NCBI RefSeq assembly: GCF_038070005.1
Contig: NZ_JBBPCO010000014.1
Span: forward strand, 1 to 64,000
DNA length: 64,000 nt
Source of the DNA: Thermithiobacillus plumbiphilus
GTDB lineage: Bacteria > Pseudomonadota > Gammaproteobacteria > Acidithiobacillales > Thermithiobacillaceae
Direction of reading: 5' to 3'
Shown here: positions 26,736-35,701 of the stretch, piece after piece
How the letters are laid out: the number at the start of each line of letters is the position of its first letter
Numbering within the stretch: the first letter of the stretch is position 1
The notes under the pieces: model-generated
What the model was told of the DNA's origin: nothing
What the model saw: the letters and a program-made list of their open reading frames with translations, nothing else
Databases searched by the model: none
Made by a program: the position numbers and the translations under genes

Positions 26736-27543
26736 ATTGCGCGTTGTGGGCGGTTGGCCGGGCAAGCTCATATTCTTCGAAACTGACAAGATGGGTTTCG
26801 GCAAGGTCGAACTTGACAGAAGTGTCTGCCAGACTTCGATTGCACGCCGTGGTTCTAAGCTCGGCCAGATCGGTTTCAAGCTGGTTTATCCGGTCGATCA
26901 GGCAGGAAATGGCCTTGCCGACCGGATCCGGCATGAGATGGTGATCAAGATCAATGCCCTGAGGAGTGATCCTGCGCTGATCCATAGGTAACACCACCTT
27001 GCCCGGAATGCCGACCACAGTCATTCCGGCAGGCACATCGGCAAAAACGACGGAGTTTGCGCCTACCCGGACATTGCGACCTATCCTGATTGCGCCAAGA
27101 ATCTTTGCTCCGGCCCCGATGATCACGCCATCTTCCAGGGTTGGGTGGCGCTTGCCCGGATTCCAGGTCGTCCCCCCCAGGGTCACGCCGTGATAGAGAG
27201 TGACATCATTGCCGATTTCAGCAGTTTCTCCAATCACGACACCTGCGCCATGATCTATGAAAAAGCGTCTGCCGATCTGGGCGCCCGGATGAATTTCTAT
27301 TTGCGTGAACAGGCGTGCCGCATAGCTCAGCAGGCGGGCGGGATAGCGCCAGTTTCGCTGCCAGAGCCGGTGTGCCAGCCGATAGAGCAACAAGGCGTGG
27401 ACGCCTGGATAGGTGGTGATCACTTCCCAGCTATTGCGGGCAGCAGGATCGCGTTCGAATACACATGCAATGTCCTCCCTGAAGTGCTGCCACAATGAAA
27501 TCTTCCCCCTTCCAACAGCCGCCACTGTACTGGTCTTGTCCAT
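26734..27543 (-). CDS. cysE: Serine O-acetyltransferase (first copy)
   Basis: CysE acetylates serine with acetyl-CoA, the first step of cysteine synthesis. The 269-residue protein has the N-terminal helical part ([30 protein letters not shown]) and the left-handed hexapeptide repeat domain ([42 protein letters not shown]) with the catalytic His-Asp residues. The C-terminal 60 residues are extended and charged. ATG 27543 was chosen over GTG 27564. Its sequence is close to a second cysE at 43.6 kb. Acyltransferases of this type in polysaccharide loci may instead modify sugars, but the CysE N-terminal region argues for serine. Confidence 0.88.
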   Translation of the reverse strand: MDKTSTVAAVGRGKISLWQHFREDIACVFERDPAARNSWEVITTYPGVHALLLYRLAHRLWQRNWRYPARLLSYAARLFTQIEIHPGAQIGRRFFIDHGAGVVIGETAEIGNDVTLYHGVTLGGTTWNPGKRHPTLEDGVIIGAGAKILGAIRIGRNVRVGANSVVFADVPAGMTVVGIPGKVVLPMDQRRITPQGIDLDHHLMPDPVGKAISCLIDRINQLETDLAELRTTACNRSLADTSVKFDLAETHLVSFEEYELARPTAHNAQ

Positions 27544-28081
27544 ACATCCTCGGATGGTCGGCACGAAAAAAAGAGTTAAAAATGCTGAACAGGCCGTCCG
27601 GCTTCAGGATCTGGAATCTGGCCAGAAGCTGGACAGTTTCCAAGGGCAAGCCAGAGTCAGCTTTTATATTGCGGAACGGTTTTGCTTTTAGGGGGATTTT
27701 GCTGGCAATTTCTCGGTTTTGGCGAGTGACCTCAGACCTAGGACTTTAGACTGTCGGGCCTTCACCCGATTTTTCCGTTTTCCCACTGGATTACCTTGGT
27801 TGCACGAAAAGTTCCCGCATCGGGAAGATGATCTGATCTGTGTTGCCTGAGCGGTGATACAGGTTGGCGGACACCAAGGGAACCCGCTGTCTGGATGTGT
27901 CTGGCTGGGTATGGGACTGGGCCGCCATGTTTCGCAATGTCTCGGCAGATCACTTGAATTGTGCAGTAGGAGCGTCCTGACGCCGGTTCCCTGCTGGCGT
28001 CTGTCGCGTCCATGTCCTGGAAATAAAAGAAATCCCGCCAGAGGCGGGAATAAGCTTCTGGCAAATCAACCGGAGTTGCAC
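27544..28081 (+). other. 538-base intergenic region with hairpins before the capK-like gene
   Basis: No convincing gene is present. GACGCC/GGCGTC (27979-28001) can pair across 11 bases, and TCCCGCC-AGA-GGCGGGA (28033-28049) is a perfect 7-bp stem 32 bases before the ATG. Read on the minus strand the second hairpin is followed by a T-rich tract, so it may be a minus-strand terminator; on the plus strand it would be a 5' leader hairpin. The long leader could hold a regulatory RNA, but I matched no riboswitch consensus. Confidence 0.35.
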
Positions 28082-29500
28082 ATGCCGATCGAAGACGTTC
28101 TGTATCCTTTCCTGGGGGCCTATCAGGCTTCGCCCCAATGGTTCAAATCTTCTGTTGGCCGGCTCTACTCATGGGTTCCGAAAGGCGTGCGCTACGGCGC
28201 GCAATATCATCGCTTCAGCTCGGAGCTTGCGCGCAGGGATGCCGGTCACATTCAGTTGCTGACCCGGCGGAAGCTAGAAGGCAGTCTACGCTGGGCCATC
28301 AATACCGTGCCTGCCTACCAGCAGTATCGAAAGTTGTTGGGCAAGGACATGTCCCCGGAAGACATGCTTCGTGAACTTCCCCTGCTGAGCAAGGAAGAGA
28401 TCAAGGCGGACCTCGAATCGTTTGCCTCCAGGCAGTGTCAGCCCGCTCATCGACTGGTCACCTTCACCGGTGGCTCTACTTCCACACCGATGAAATTCTA
28501 TCTGGAAAAGAACGTGACCCGTCCCCGCGAATACGCCTTCATGGATGACTTCCATGCGCGGGTCGGGCTCGATCCGCAGGATATCATCCTGGCCCTGCGT
28601 GGGCGGAGCGTGCCGACCGCGGTGCGGGCCCAGGGACCTTTTTGGGCGTATGAGCCGATCAAGCGACATCTCATGTTCAGTCCTGATCATATGGACGAGG
28701 CTCGCATGCCTGGCTACATCGAGGCCATGCGGCGCTGGAAGCCGACCATCATTCAGGCCTATCCATCCCTGATTCAGCCGTTGGCAAACTGGTTGCGGGA
28801 ACATCCTGCGCCAGACGTGACCAGTCGCATCCGCGGCATCCTGCTCTATTCCGAGAGTGCGCTGGATGTCCAGCTCGATTTCCTGCGTGAAGTCTTTGGC
28901 TGCCCTGTGTTACGCCATTATGGGCATTCCGAGCGGGTTCTCATGGCGGCCTCCATGCCCGACGATGATCGCTATTTCTTCTGGCCGCAGTACGGCAAGT
29001 TCGAACTGGTGGACAAGGTTGGCAAGCCGATCACCGAGCCGGGAGTCCTTGGCGAGGTGGTCGGTACGAGCTACGACAATCACGCCATGGCCTTCCTGCG
29101 CTACCGCACCGGCGACTTTGCCGTCCTCAGTGACAAGCCTCATCCCGACCTGCCCCTGTATCCGGCTTGCGAGCGGCTTGAGGGTCGCATGCAGGAGTTC
29201 ATGGTGTGCAAGGACAAGCGGCTGGTTTCCGTAACATCCATGGGGGCGGCGCATTCCGCCTACTTCTCCATGGTCGATGCCGCCCAGTTCGAACAGTTCC
29301 GCCCAGGGCATCTGGTCCTCAATCTGCTTACCTCCAGGCCCCTGCCGGATGGTGCGGTGGATGGACTGCTGCAGGCGATGGACAAGAAGCTCAAGGGCAT
29401 GTGCGACGTGGAGGTCCGGGTGGTCGATCATCTGGACCGGACCCCGCGTGGCAAATTGCAGATGCTGGTGCAGCACCTGGACATTCGTGCCTACATGTAA
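28082..29500 (+). CDS. CapK/PaaK-like adenylate-forming enzyme
   Basis: The 472-residue protein resembles the CapK branch of phenylacetate-CoA ligase-like proteins found in capsule and exopolysaccharide loci. The phosphate-binding loop is FTGGSTSTPMKFY; later family segments are LLYSESALDVQLDFLREVFGC, RHYGHSERVLMA, GEVVGTSYDNHAMAFLRYRTGD and the C-terminal RTPRGKLQMLVQ with the adenylation Lys. The acyl substrate is unknown; a role in acylating a sugar or lipid carrier is guessed from context. ATG 28082 follows GGAG; the frame continues upstream but is not family-like. Confidence 0.82.
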   Translation: MPIEDVLYPFLGAYQASPQWFKSSVGRLYSWVPKGVRYGAQYHRFSSELARRDAGHIQLLTRRKLEGSLRWAINTVPAYQQYRKLLGKDMSPEDMLRELPLLSKEEIKADLESFASRQCQPAHRLVTFTGGSTSTPMKFYLEKNVTRPREYAFMDDFHARVGLDPQDIILALRGRSVPTAVRAQGPFWAYEPIKRHLMFSPDHMDEARMPGYIEAMRRWKPTIIQAYPSLIQPLANWLREHPAPDVTSRIRGILLYSESALDVQLDFLREVFGCPVLRHYGHSERVLMAASMPDDDRYFFWPQYGKFELVDKVGKPITEPGVLGEVVGTSYDNHAMAFLRYRTGDFAVLSDKPHPDLPLYPACERLEGRMQEFMVCKDKRLVSVTSMGAAHSAYFSMVDAAQFEQFRPGHLVLNLLTSRPLPDGAVDGLLQAMDKKLKGMCDVEVRVVDHLDRTPRGKLQMLVQHLDIRAYM

Positions 29501-29548
29501 ATTCGTCCCGACCCTCGCCAGACAGCGAGTAACTCACAAGAGTGAAAC

Positions 29549-30640
29549 ATGCGAGAAAAATATGTGGTCATGCTGGGGACCGCTTTTGAAACCATGGGCG
29601 GGGTTTCCGCAGTTGTGAATGTTTATCGTGAACATGGTCTCTTCGAGCGCTGGCCAGTGCTTTATCTGCCGACACATTGTGATGGCAGTCCCGTAAAGAA
29701 ATTCACCATGGCGGTCAAGAGTCTGCTGCGTTACACCGGGCTGCTGTTATCCGGGCAGGTGCAGATGGTTCACGTGCACTCAGCGTCCTATGCCAGCTTC
29801 TGGCGCAAATCGATTTTCATGTCCCTGGCATTTCTGGCAGGCCGGCCAGTGATATTTCATCTGCATGGAGCAGAATTCGACAAGTTTTTTTCTGAAAGGT
29901 GCAATGACCTATCAAGAAGGATCGTCGTTTACATGCTGGACAATTCGGCATGTATTGCCGTGCTTTCGACACAATGGCTGCGATGGATGTCGAGCGTGAC
30001 CACAAACCCGAACATCGTTCGTATTTTCAATCCGGTCACCCAAACCAGCACTCTGGCTGAAAGCCAGATCAGCCGCAAGCCTTGGTCTTTGCTTTTTCTT
30101 GGGCGCCTTGGCCAGCGCAAAGGCATTTTCGATCTGCTGGAAGTCGTATCGAGACTCAAGGCCGATTTTCCTGATCTCGAACTCCTGTGTGGCGGCGATG
30201 GCGATGCGGAAGCCGTGATGCGCCGCGCCAAAGTGCTGGGCATTCAGGAGCGGATTCGCCTGCTTGGCTGGGTGAGAGGGCAGGAAAAACAAGCCCTGCT
30301 GGCCAGCGCCGGTGTTTTCGTGCTGCCCTCTTATCATGAGGGCCTGCCCATGAGCGTGCTCGAAGCCATGGCTGCGGGCCTGCCCGTGGTTTCCACGCGG
30401 GTTGGCGGCATCCCGGATGCCGTGACGTCCGGCAAGGAGGGTGTTCTGGTCGAGCCGGGTGATGTGGACGCACTAGAGGCCGCGCTCCGGCGCCTGCTGT
30501 CCAGTCCTGAGTTGGCCCGGGAAATGGGAGAGGCAGGGCTGCGCAAGGTCGCTGCGGAATTCGAGGCCGACAAGGTGATTCCCCAGATCGAGGCTTTGTA
30601 TCGCAAGTTTGGCGTGCAGCCACTGCTGGCCGGTGCATGA
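29549..30640 (+). CDS. Glycosyltransferase family 4
   Basis: The 363-residue GT-B enzyme has the N-terminal glycine-rich acceptor region (GTAFETMGGVSAVVNVY), HVHSASYASFWRKS, and the C-terminal nucleotide-sugar domain: LLFLGRLGQRKGIFDLLEV, then PSYHEGLPMSVLEAMAAGLPVVSTRVGGIPDAV with the E-x7-E motif of GT4 retaining transferases. It would add a sugar from a nucleotide donor to a lipid-linked acceptor at the cytosolic membrane face. The donor is unknown. It is 48 bases after the capK-like gene and in the same direction as the following lyase-like gene. Confidence 0.9.
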   Translation: MREKYVVMLGTAFETMGGVSAVVNVYREHGLFERWPVLYLPTHCDGSPVKKFTMAVKSLLRYTGLLLSGQVQMVHVHSASYASFWRKSIFMSLAFLAGRPVIFHLHGAEFDKFFSERCNDLSRRIVVYMLDNSACIAVLSTQWLRWMSSVTTNPNIVRIFNPVTQTSTLAESQISRKPWSLLFLGRLGQRKGIFDLLEVVSRLKADFPDLELLCGGDGDAEAVMRRAKVLGIQERIRLLGWVRGQEKQALLASAGVFVLPSYHEGLPMSVLEAMAAGLPVVSTRVGGIPDAVTSGKEGVLVEPGDVDALEAALRRLLSSPELAREMGEAGLRKVAAEFEADKVIPQIEALYRKFGVQPLLAGA

Positions 30641-30699
30641 AATGAGAGGGGACGTGTTCCGGGCATTCCATACCCGAGCCGTATAGGGAGGAGATATTG

Positions 30700-32733
30700 A
30701 TGAGCAACAACGCAAAGCTGGTGGAGAAGATCTACTGGCGCTGGAACCGACTCAGCTGCATGTCCCCGGCGGAGGTGGGCTACCGGGCCCGCAACCTGAT
30801 GGTGGCCACAGTCGAGCAGGCCGGCCTGATGACCGCACGCTCCGTCCCAAGACCCAATCTGTCCCAGACCGAGGATCTCTGGGCAGCCCCGGCAAGTGGG
30901 GTGGATGCCCAGGCCTGCTACAAGGCAGCGGAAGCAATCATGGAAGGGCGCCTGGATGTCTTTGCGCTGAAAGCCGCCGAACTCGGCCATCCGCCGCGCT
31001 GGAACCGTGATCCCCTGAGCGGCAAGGAGGCGCCGCTGAGCTTTGGCAAGACCCTGAATTACCGTGACCCCGCCCTGGTCGGGGACATCAAGTATCTCTG
31101 GGAGCCGAACCGGCATCTGCATCTGGTCACACTGGCCCAGGCTTACCACTTGAGCCAGGACACTCGATACCTCGCTGCCCTTGTCACTCAGCTTGATGCC
31201 TGGTTTGAGCAGTGTCCTTACCTGATGGGCCCGAACTGGACCAGTTCGCTGGAGCTTGGCATTCGCCTGATCAACTGGAGCTTCGTCTGGAGCCTGATTG
31301 GAGGACTCAGGTCGCCCGCCTTCTCAGGCAGGGAAGGGCGCGCCTTCCTGCGTCGCTGGCTGACCGCCATCTATCAGCACGCACACTTCATTCGCGGGCA
31401 TTTTTCGCGGTTTTCCTCGGCGAACAATCATTTGATCGGCGAGGCCGCCGGACTATTCGTCGCCACGGCTGCCTGGCCCTACTGGGACAGTTTTGCACGC
31501 TGGCAACAGGTTGCCCAGGACATCCTGCAGCAGGAGGCGCTCACCCAGAATGCACCGGATGGGGTAAATCGCGAGCAGGCGATTTCCTACCAGCAGTTCG
31601 TGCTGGATTTCCTGCTGATCAGTGCCCTGGCCGGGCGCCAGCGCGGCGTGGAGTTTTCGGCTGCGTACTGGCAGCGCATGGAGGCCATGCTCGAGTATCT
31701 TGCATCGATCATGGATAGCGGTGGGCACGTGCCCATGATCGGCGATGCGGATGATGGGTATGCGGTACGCCTTTCCCAGGATGAGAAGTTTTGCCCTTAC
31801 CGATCCCTGCTGGCCACCGGTGCCGTGCTTTTCAAACGTGGAGACTTCAAGTTCAAGGCGAAAAAACTGGACGACAAGACCCGCTGGCTGCTCGGGCCGC
31901 AAGCCGAAACAGATTTTGCCAGGGTCTCGACGGAGGGCATCAGCCTGCCGGTGCGCCAGAGCTTCCCCGACGGTGGTTACTATGTCCTAGGCTGCGACTT
32001 TGAAAGCGATCAGGAGGTTCGCGCCGTAATCGACGCAGGCCCCCTTGGGTATCAGGCGATTGCCGCGCATGGTCATGCCGATGCCTTGAGTTTCACGCTA
32101 TCGCTCGCCGGCCGGGAAATCCTCATCGACCCCGGCACTTATGCCTACCACACGCAAAAGGAATGGCGCAACTACTTTCGCGGCACTTCCGCGCACAACA
32201 CGGTGCGTATCGACTGGGAGGATCAGTCGGTCATTGGCGGCAACTTCATGTGGCTGCGCAAGGCACAGACCCAGTGCAAGACCTGGCGACCCGGCGAGGA
32301 TGTCGATTACTTCCTCGGCCAGCATGACGGCTATGCCCGTCTTCCCGATCCCGTGATCCATGAGCGACATATCCGTTTCTATAAAGCCAAACACAAACTG
32401 GTCATCACCGATACCTTGCGCTGCAAGGAAGGGCATCTGGCCGAGCTCTTCTGGCACTTCTCCGAAGACTGCGTGGTGTCCCTGGATCAGGGCCTTGTCA
32501 CGGTGCGCAACGGGCCAGCAGGGGTGCAATTGCGCAGCCAGGCCAGCCAGATCGAGGCGCGGCTGGAATCCGGCTGCGAGGAGCCGCCACTGGGCTGGGT
32601 CTCCCGGCGATTCGATGTCAAGCAGCCATCCACCACCGTGGTGTACAGCGTGCCGGTTTCCGGTGAGACCCAGATTGTCACGGAAATCGACTGCAATTTC
32701 TTCCGTAGCCGGGATAAATCGAACAATGAATGA
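30700..32733 (+). CDS. Heparinase II/III family protein
   Basis: The 677-residue protein has an N-terminal alpha-toroid domain (about 40-350; FSSANNHLIGEAAGLFVA is the conserved Asn-His segment) and a C-terminal heparinase II/III beta-sandwich (about 385-640; HGHADALSFTLSLAGREILIDPGTYAYH and RGTSAHNTVRID). These hold the usual Asn, His and Tyr catalytic candidates of uronate lyases. There is no signal peptide, so it is cytosolic or membrane-associated, unlike secreted lyases. Members of this type recur in exopolysaccharide loci with unclear roles. ATG 30700 follows GGAGGAG. Confidence 0.85.
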   Translation: MSNNAKLVEKIYWRWNRLSCMSPAEVGYRARNLMVATVEQAGLMTARSVPRPNLSQTEDLWAAPASGVDAQACYKAAEAIMEGRLDVFALKAAELGHPPRWNRDPLSGKEAPLSFGKTLNYRDPALVGDIKYLWEPNRHLHLVTLAQAYHLSQDTRYLAALVTQLDAWFEQCPYLMGPNWTSSLELGIRLINWSFVWSLIGGLRSPAFSGREGRAFLRRWLTAIYQHAHFIRGHFSRFSSANNHLIGEAAGLFVATAAWPYWDSFARWQQVAQDILQQEALTQNAPDGVNREQAISYQQFVLDFLLISALAGRQRGVEFSAAYWQRMEAMLEYLASIMDSGGHVPMIGDADDGYAVRLSQDEKFCPYRSLLATGAVLFKRGDFKFKAKKLDDKTRWLLGPQAETDFARVSTEGISLPVRQSFPDGGYYVLGCDFESDQEVRAVIDAGPLGYQAIAAHGHADALSFTLSLAGREILIDPGTYAYHTQKEWRNYFRGTSAHNTVRIDWEDQSVIGGNFMWLRKAQTQCKTWRPGEDVDYFLGQHDGYARLPDPVIHERHIRFYKAKHKLVITDTLRCKEGHLAELFWHFSEDCVVSLDQGLVTVRNGPAGVQLRSQASQIEARLESGCEEPPLGWVSRRFDVKQPSTTVVYSVPVSGETQIVTEIDCNFFRSRDKSNNE

Positions 32734-32834
32734 ATTTCGCCATAGGCCATTGATCGGCCGGACTTTCGTGCAATGGCGGAACTTTCTTGAATAGCGATAA
32801 TCATCGCGTGGCAGTCAAACGAAAGAGGGGCATC

Positions 32835-34148
32835 ATGAAAATCAGCATCTTTGGATTGGGTTATGTCGGCGCGGTCTCCGCGGGTTGTCTGACCAATGAC
32901 GGACACGAAGTGATTGGCGTGGATCCCAATCAGACCAAGGTCAACCTCATCAACAATGGCCAGACTCCAATCATTGAAAAGGATATCGGGGAAATCATTG
33001 AAAAGTCCGTAAACAATGGCGGTCTGCGCGCCACCACCAGCGTGGAGGAGGCGGTGCGGGCCACCGAGATGTCTCTGATCTGCGTGGGTACGCCCAGTCA
33101 GGCCAACGGCAGCCTGGATCTCAGCTATGTGCGCCGCGTCTGCGAGCAGATCGGTACCGTCCTGCGCGACAAGACCGAATTCCATCTCGTGGTCATCCGC
33201 AGCACCATTCTGCCGGGTACCATGCTGAACGTGGTGATCCCCACCCTGGAAGAATACTCCGGCAAGACCGCCGGCCTCGATTTCGGCGTCTGCAACAACC
33301 CCGAGTTCCTGCGCGAAGGCACGGCGGTCTATGACTTCTACAATCCGCCCAAGACCGTCATCGGCGAAATCGATGCCCAGAGCGGCGACATGCTGGCGCG
33401 GATCTACGAAAAGCTCGATGCGCCCCTGATCCGCACCGACGTCGCCACCGCCGAAATGGTGAAATACACCGATAATGTCTGGCACGCCCTGAAGGTCGGC
33501 TTTGCCAACGAAATCGGCACCATCTGCAAGTCCCTCGGCATCGATGGCCACAAGACCATGGACATCTTCTGCCAGGACACCAAGCTCAATCTCTCGCCCT
33601 ATTACCTCAAACCGGGCTTCGCCTTCGGCGGTTCCTGCCTGCCCAAGGACGTGCGCGCGCTGACCTACAAGGGCCGTACCCTGGATCTGGAACTGCCGAT
33701 CCTGAATTCCATCCTGCCCTGCAACGATCATCACATCGATCGCGGTCTGAAGATGATCATGGCCACGGGCCACAAGCGGGTCGGCATCCTCGGGCTCAGC
33801 TTCAAGGCCGGCACCGACGATCTGCGCGAAAGCCCCATCGTCGAAGTGACCGAGCGCCTGCTCGGCAAGGGCTATGATCTGCGCATCTATGACCGCAACG
33901 TGCAGCTAGCCACGCTGACCGGCGCCAACCGCGACTACATCCTCAACCACATTCCCCACATCTCCAGCCTGATGGTCGATCACATGGAACAGGTGCTCGA
34001 TCACGGCGATACCGTGGTGGTAGGCAATGGCGCCAAGGAGTTCCGGGAAGTGCCGGATCGCATGCGCGATGGCCAGGTGATGGTCGATCTGGTGCGTATC
34101 TCGGATGCCCGCTCGCAGGGAGGCCGTTATGAGGGGATTTGCTGGTAA
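32835..34148 (+). CDS. algD: GDP-mannose 6-dehydrogenase
   Basis: AlgD oxidises GDP-mannose to GDP-mannuronate with two NAD+, the committed step of alginate-type polymers. The 437-residue protein aligns with Pseudomonas AlgD from end to end: MKISIFGLGYVGAVSAGCL (NAD fold), ICVGTPS, NNPEFLREGTAVYDFYNPP, the catalytic Cys in FGGSCLPKDVRAL, LGLSFKAGTDDLRESPIVE and the C-terminal EGICW. Those matches favour GDP-mannose over UDP-glucose. ATG 32835 has GAGGGG upstream. No polymerase such as Alg8 is in the window, so the final polymer is unknown. Confidence 0.93.
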   Translation: MKISIFGLGYVGAVSAGCLTNDGHEVIGVDPNQTKVNLINNGQTPIIEKDIGEIIEKSVNNGGLRATTSVEEAVRATEMSLICVGTPSQANGSLDLSYVRRVCEQIGTVLRDKTEFHLVVIRSTILPGTMLNVVIPTLEEYSGKTAGLDFGVCNNPEFLREGTAVYDFYNPPKTVIGEIDAQSGDMLARIYEKLDAPLIRTDVATAEMVKYTDNVWHALKVGFANEIGTICKSLGIDGHKTMDIFCQDTKLNLSPYYLKPGFAFGGSCLPKDVRALTYKGRTLDLELPILNSILPCNDHHIDRGLKMIMATGHKRVGILGLSFKAGTDDLRESPIVEVTERLLGKGYDLRIYDRNVQLATLTGANRDYILNHIPHISSLMVDHMEQVLDHGDTVVVGNGAKEFREVPDRMRDGQVMVDLVRISDARSQGGRYEGICW

Positions 34149-35364
34149 GCGCAGGCGTGTCCTGATCATCGTCGAGAACCTGCCATCTCCCTTTGATCGT
34201 CGGGTATGGCAGGAGGCCAACACCCTGCGAGACGCCGGATATCAGGTGTCCATCATCTGCCCTACCGGCAAGGGCTATGAAAAGCGCTACGAGGTCATCG
34301 ATGACATCCATATCTACCGGCACCCGTTACCGGTAGAGGCGGATGGCGCCCTGGGCTATGCCTTCGAATATGGTGCGGCCCTGTTCTGGGAATTCACCCT
34401 GGCCTGGCGGGTGCTGCTGACGCGTGGCTTCGACATCATTCACGCCTGCAATCCGCCGGACCTGATTTTTCTGGTCGGTGGATTTTTCAAGCTCTTTGGC
34501 AAGAAATTCGTTTTCGACCATCATGATATCAATCCAGAGCTTTACGAGGCGAAGTTCGGCCGGCGTGACTTTTTCTACAAATTGATGGTGTTTTTCGAGC
34601 GATTGACCTTTCGCACCGCGGATGTCTCCATTGCCACCAACGAGTCCTACCGACGCATCGCCATCGAGCGTGGCGGCATGGATCCCGACAAGGTCTTTGT
34701 CGTGCGCAGTGGCCCCAAGCTCGACCGCCTGCGCATCCTGCCACCAGTGCCGGCCCTGAAGAAGGGGCGCAAATATCTGGTCGGATATGTTGGTGTCATG
34801 GGCAAGCAGGAAGGCATCGACTACCTGCTGCGCGCCGCCCGTTACATCATCCAGGACAAGAGCCGCCAGGATGTGCATTTTGGCATCGTCGGCGGTGGCA
34901 CCGAGCTGGATAACCTCAAGGCTTACGCCGAGGAGCTTGGCATTGCCGACTACGTCACCTTCACTGGTCGCGTGCCGGACCAGGAACTGCTGGAAATGCT
35001 CAATACCGCGGATGTTTGTGTGAATCCTGATGTCGCCAATGACATGAATGACAAATCCACCATGAACAAGATCATGGAGTACATGGCGCTTGGCAAGCCA
35101 ATCGTACAATTTGATCTCACCGAAGGCCGATTCTCTGCCCAGGAAGCATCACTTTATGCGGCCAGAAATGATGAGATCGACATGGCGGCCAAAATCATGC
35201 AATTGCTGGACAACCAAGACCTTCGCCAGAAAATGGGCGAAATAGGCCGGGCCAGAGTGGTCAATGAGCTGGAATGGAAATACCAGGTGCCCGTTCTGCT
35301 CGCAGCCTATGAGGCCCTGGACCTTCGCCGCCCCATTCCCGCCAGCCAGGCCAGCGGAAAGTAG
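34129..35364 (+). CDS. Glycosyltransferase family 4 (second copy)
   Basis: The 411-residue GT-B enzyme begins RVLIIVENLPSPFDRRVWQEANTLRDAGYQVSIICP, a form common in exopolysaccharide and O-antigen loci. Later segments are DIIHACNPPDLIFL, FDHHDINPELYEAKFG, KYLVGYVGVMGKQEGIDYLL, FGIVGGGTELDNLK and KSTMNKIMEYMALGKPIVQFDLTEGRFSA, which carries the E-x7-E-like donor motif. It overlaps algD by 20 bases, with AGGGAGG before ATG 34129. It might transfer mannuronate supplied by AlgD, but the donor is inferred only from adjacency. Confidence 0.88.
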   Translation: MRGFAGKRRRVLIIVENLPSPFDRRVWQEANTLRDAGYQVSIICPTGKGYEKRYEVIDDIHIYRHPLPVEADGALGYAFEYGAALFWEFTLAWRVLLTRGFDIIHACNPPDLIFLVGGFFKLFGKKFVFDHHDINPELYEAKFGRRDFFYKLMVFFERLTFRTADVSIATNESYRRIAIERGGMDPDKVFVVRSGPKLDRLRILPPVPALKKGRKYLVGYVGVMGKQEGIDYLLRAARYIIQDKSRQDVHFGIVGGGTELDNLKAYAEELGIADYVTFTGRVPDQELLEMLNTADVCVNPDVANDMNDKSTMNKIMEYMALGKPIVQFDLTEGRFSAQEASLYAARNDEIDMAAKIMQLLDNQDLRQKMGEIGRARVVNELEWKYQVPVLLAAYEALDLRRPIPASQASGK

Positions 35365-35483
35365 AACAGCTTCGTAAGCCACTATTCATAGCTAGCCGGA
35401 GCGCTTTTGTCCGACTCTGGGAGAGGATTTACAGTCAGGGACAAGGATTGTCCCAAATTGTCCCGAGCGGCGATTGGCGGACA

Positions 35484-35514
35484 TAAAAAAGGACCAAGCT
35501 TGCGCTAGGTCCTT
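35484..35514 (-). terminator. Rho-independent terminator of tRNA-Leu
   Basis: On the minus strand AAGGACC and GGTCCTT form a 7-bp stem around a 12-base loop, followed by a run of Ts (positions 35489 to 35484), just after the tRNA 3' end. Confidence 0.85.
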
Positions 35515-35521
35515 GTTTCAT

Positions 35522-35608
35522 TGGTACCGAGGGTCGGAATCGAACCGACACGGTGTCACCACCACCGGATTTTGAGTCCGGCGCGTCTACCAGTTCCGCC
35601 ACCCCGGC
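35522..35608 (-). tRNA. tRNA-Leu (CAA)
   Basis: The 87-base gene has a long variable arm typical of class II tRNAs. The anticodon stem CCGGA/TCCGG encloses loop CTCAAAA, giving anticodon CAA. The T-arm contains GGTTCGATT and CCA is encoded. The acceptor arms GCCGGGG/CCTCGGT pair with G-U at 1:72 and 5:68, slightly unusual for leucine tRNA. Confidence 0.95.
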
Positions 35609-35620
35609 TTAAGTGGCGGA

Positions 35621-35649
35621 ATTCTAGTATGCCGGCCAGCTTTGCGCAA
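35621..35649 (-). promoter_or_regulatory. Sigma70-type promoter of tRNA-Leu
   Basis: On the minus strand TTGCGC (35649-35644) and TAGAAT (35626-35621) are separated by 17 bases; the tRNA begins 13 bases after the -10. Confidence 0.65.
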
Positions 35650-35701
35650 GTACCGTTAATACTCGTTTGGTTTTTGCGGGACATCATGTTAAAAAAACCG
35701 C

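Noticed and set aside
27854-28081. Upstream extension of the capK-like frame
   Set aside because: The sequence before ATG 28082 is not family-like, crosses two hairpins, and a GGAG site sits directly before 28082.
32835-34148. UDP-glucose 6-dehydrogenase instead of AlgD
   Set aside because: Matches to Pseudomonas AlgD run from end to end, including the C-terminal EGICW, which the UDP-glucose enzymes do not share.
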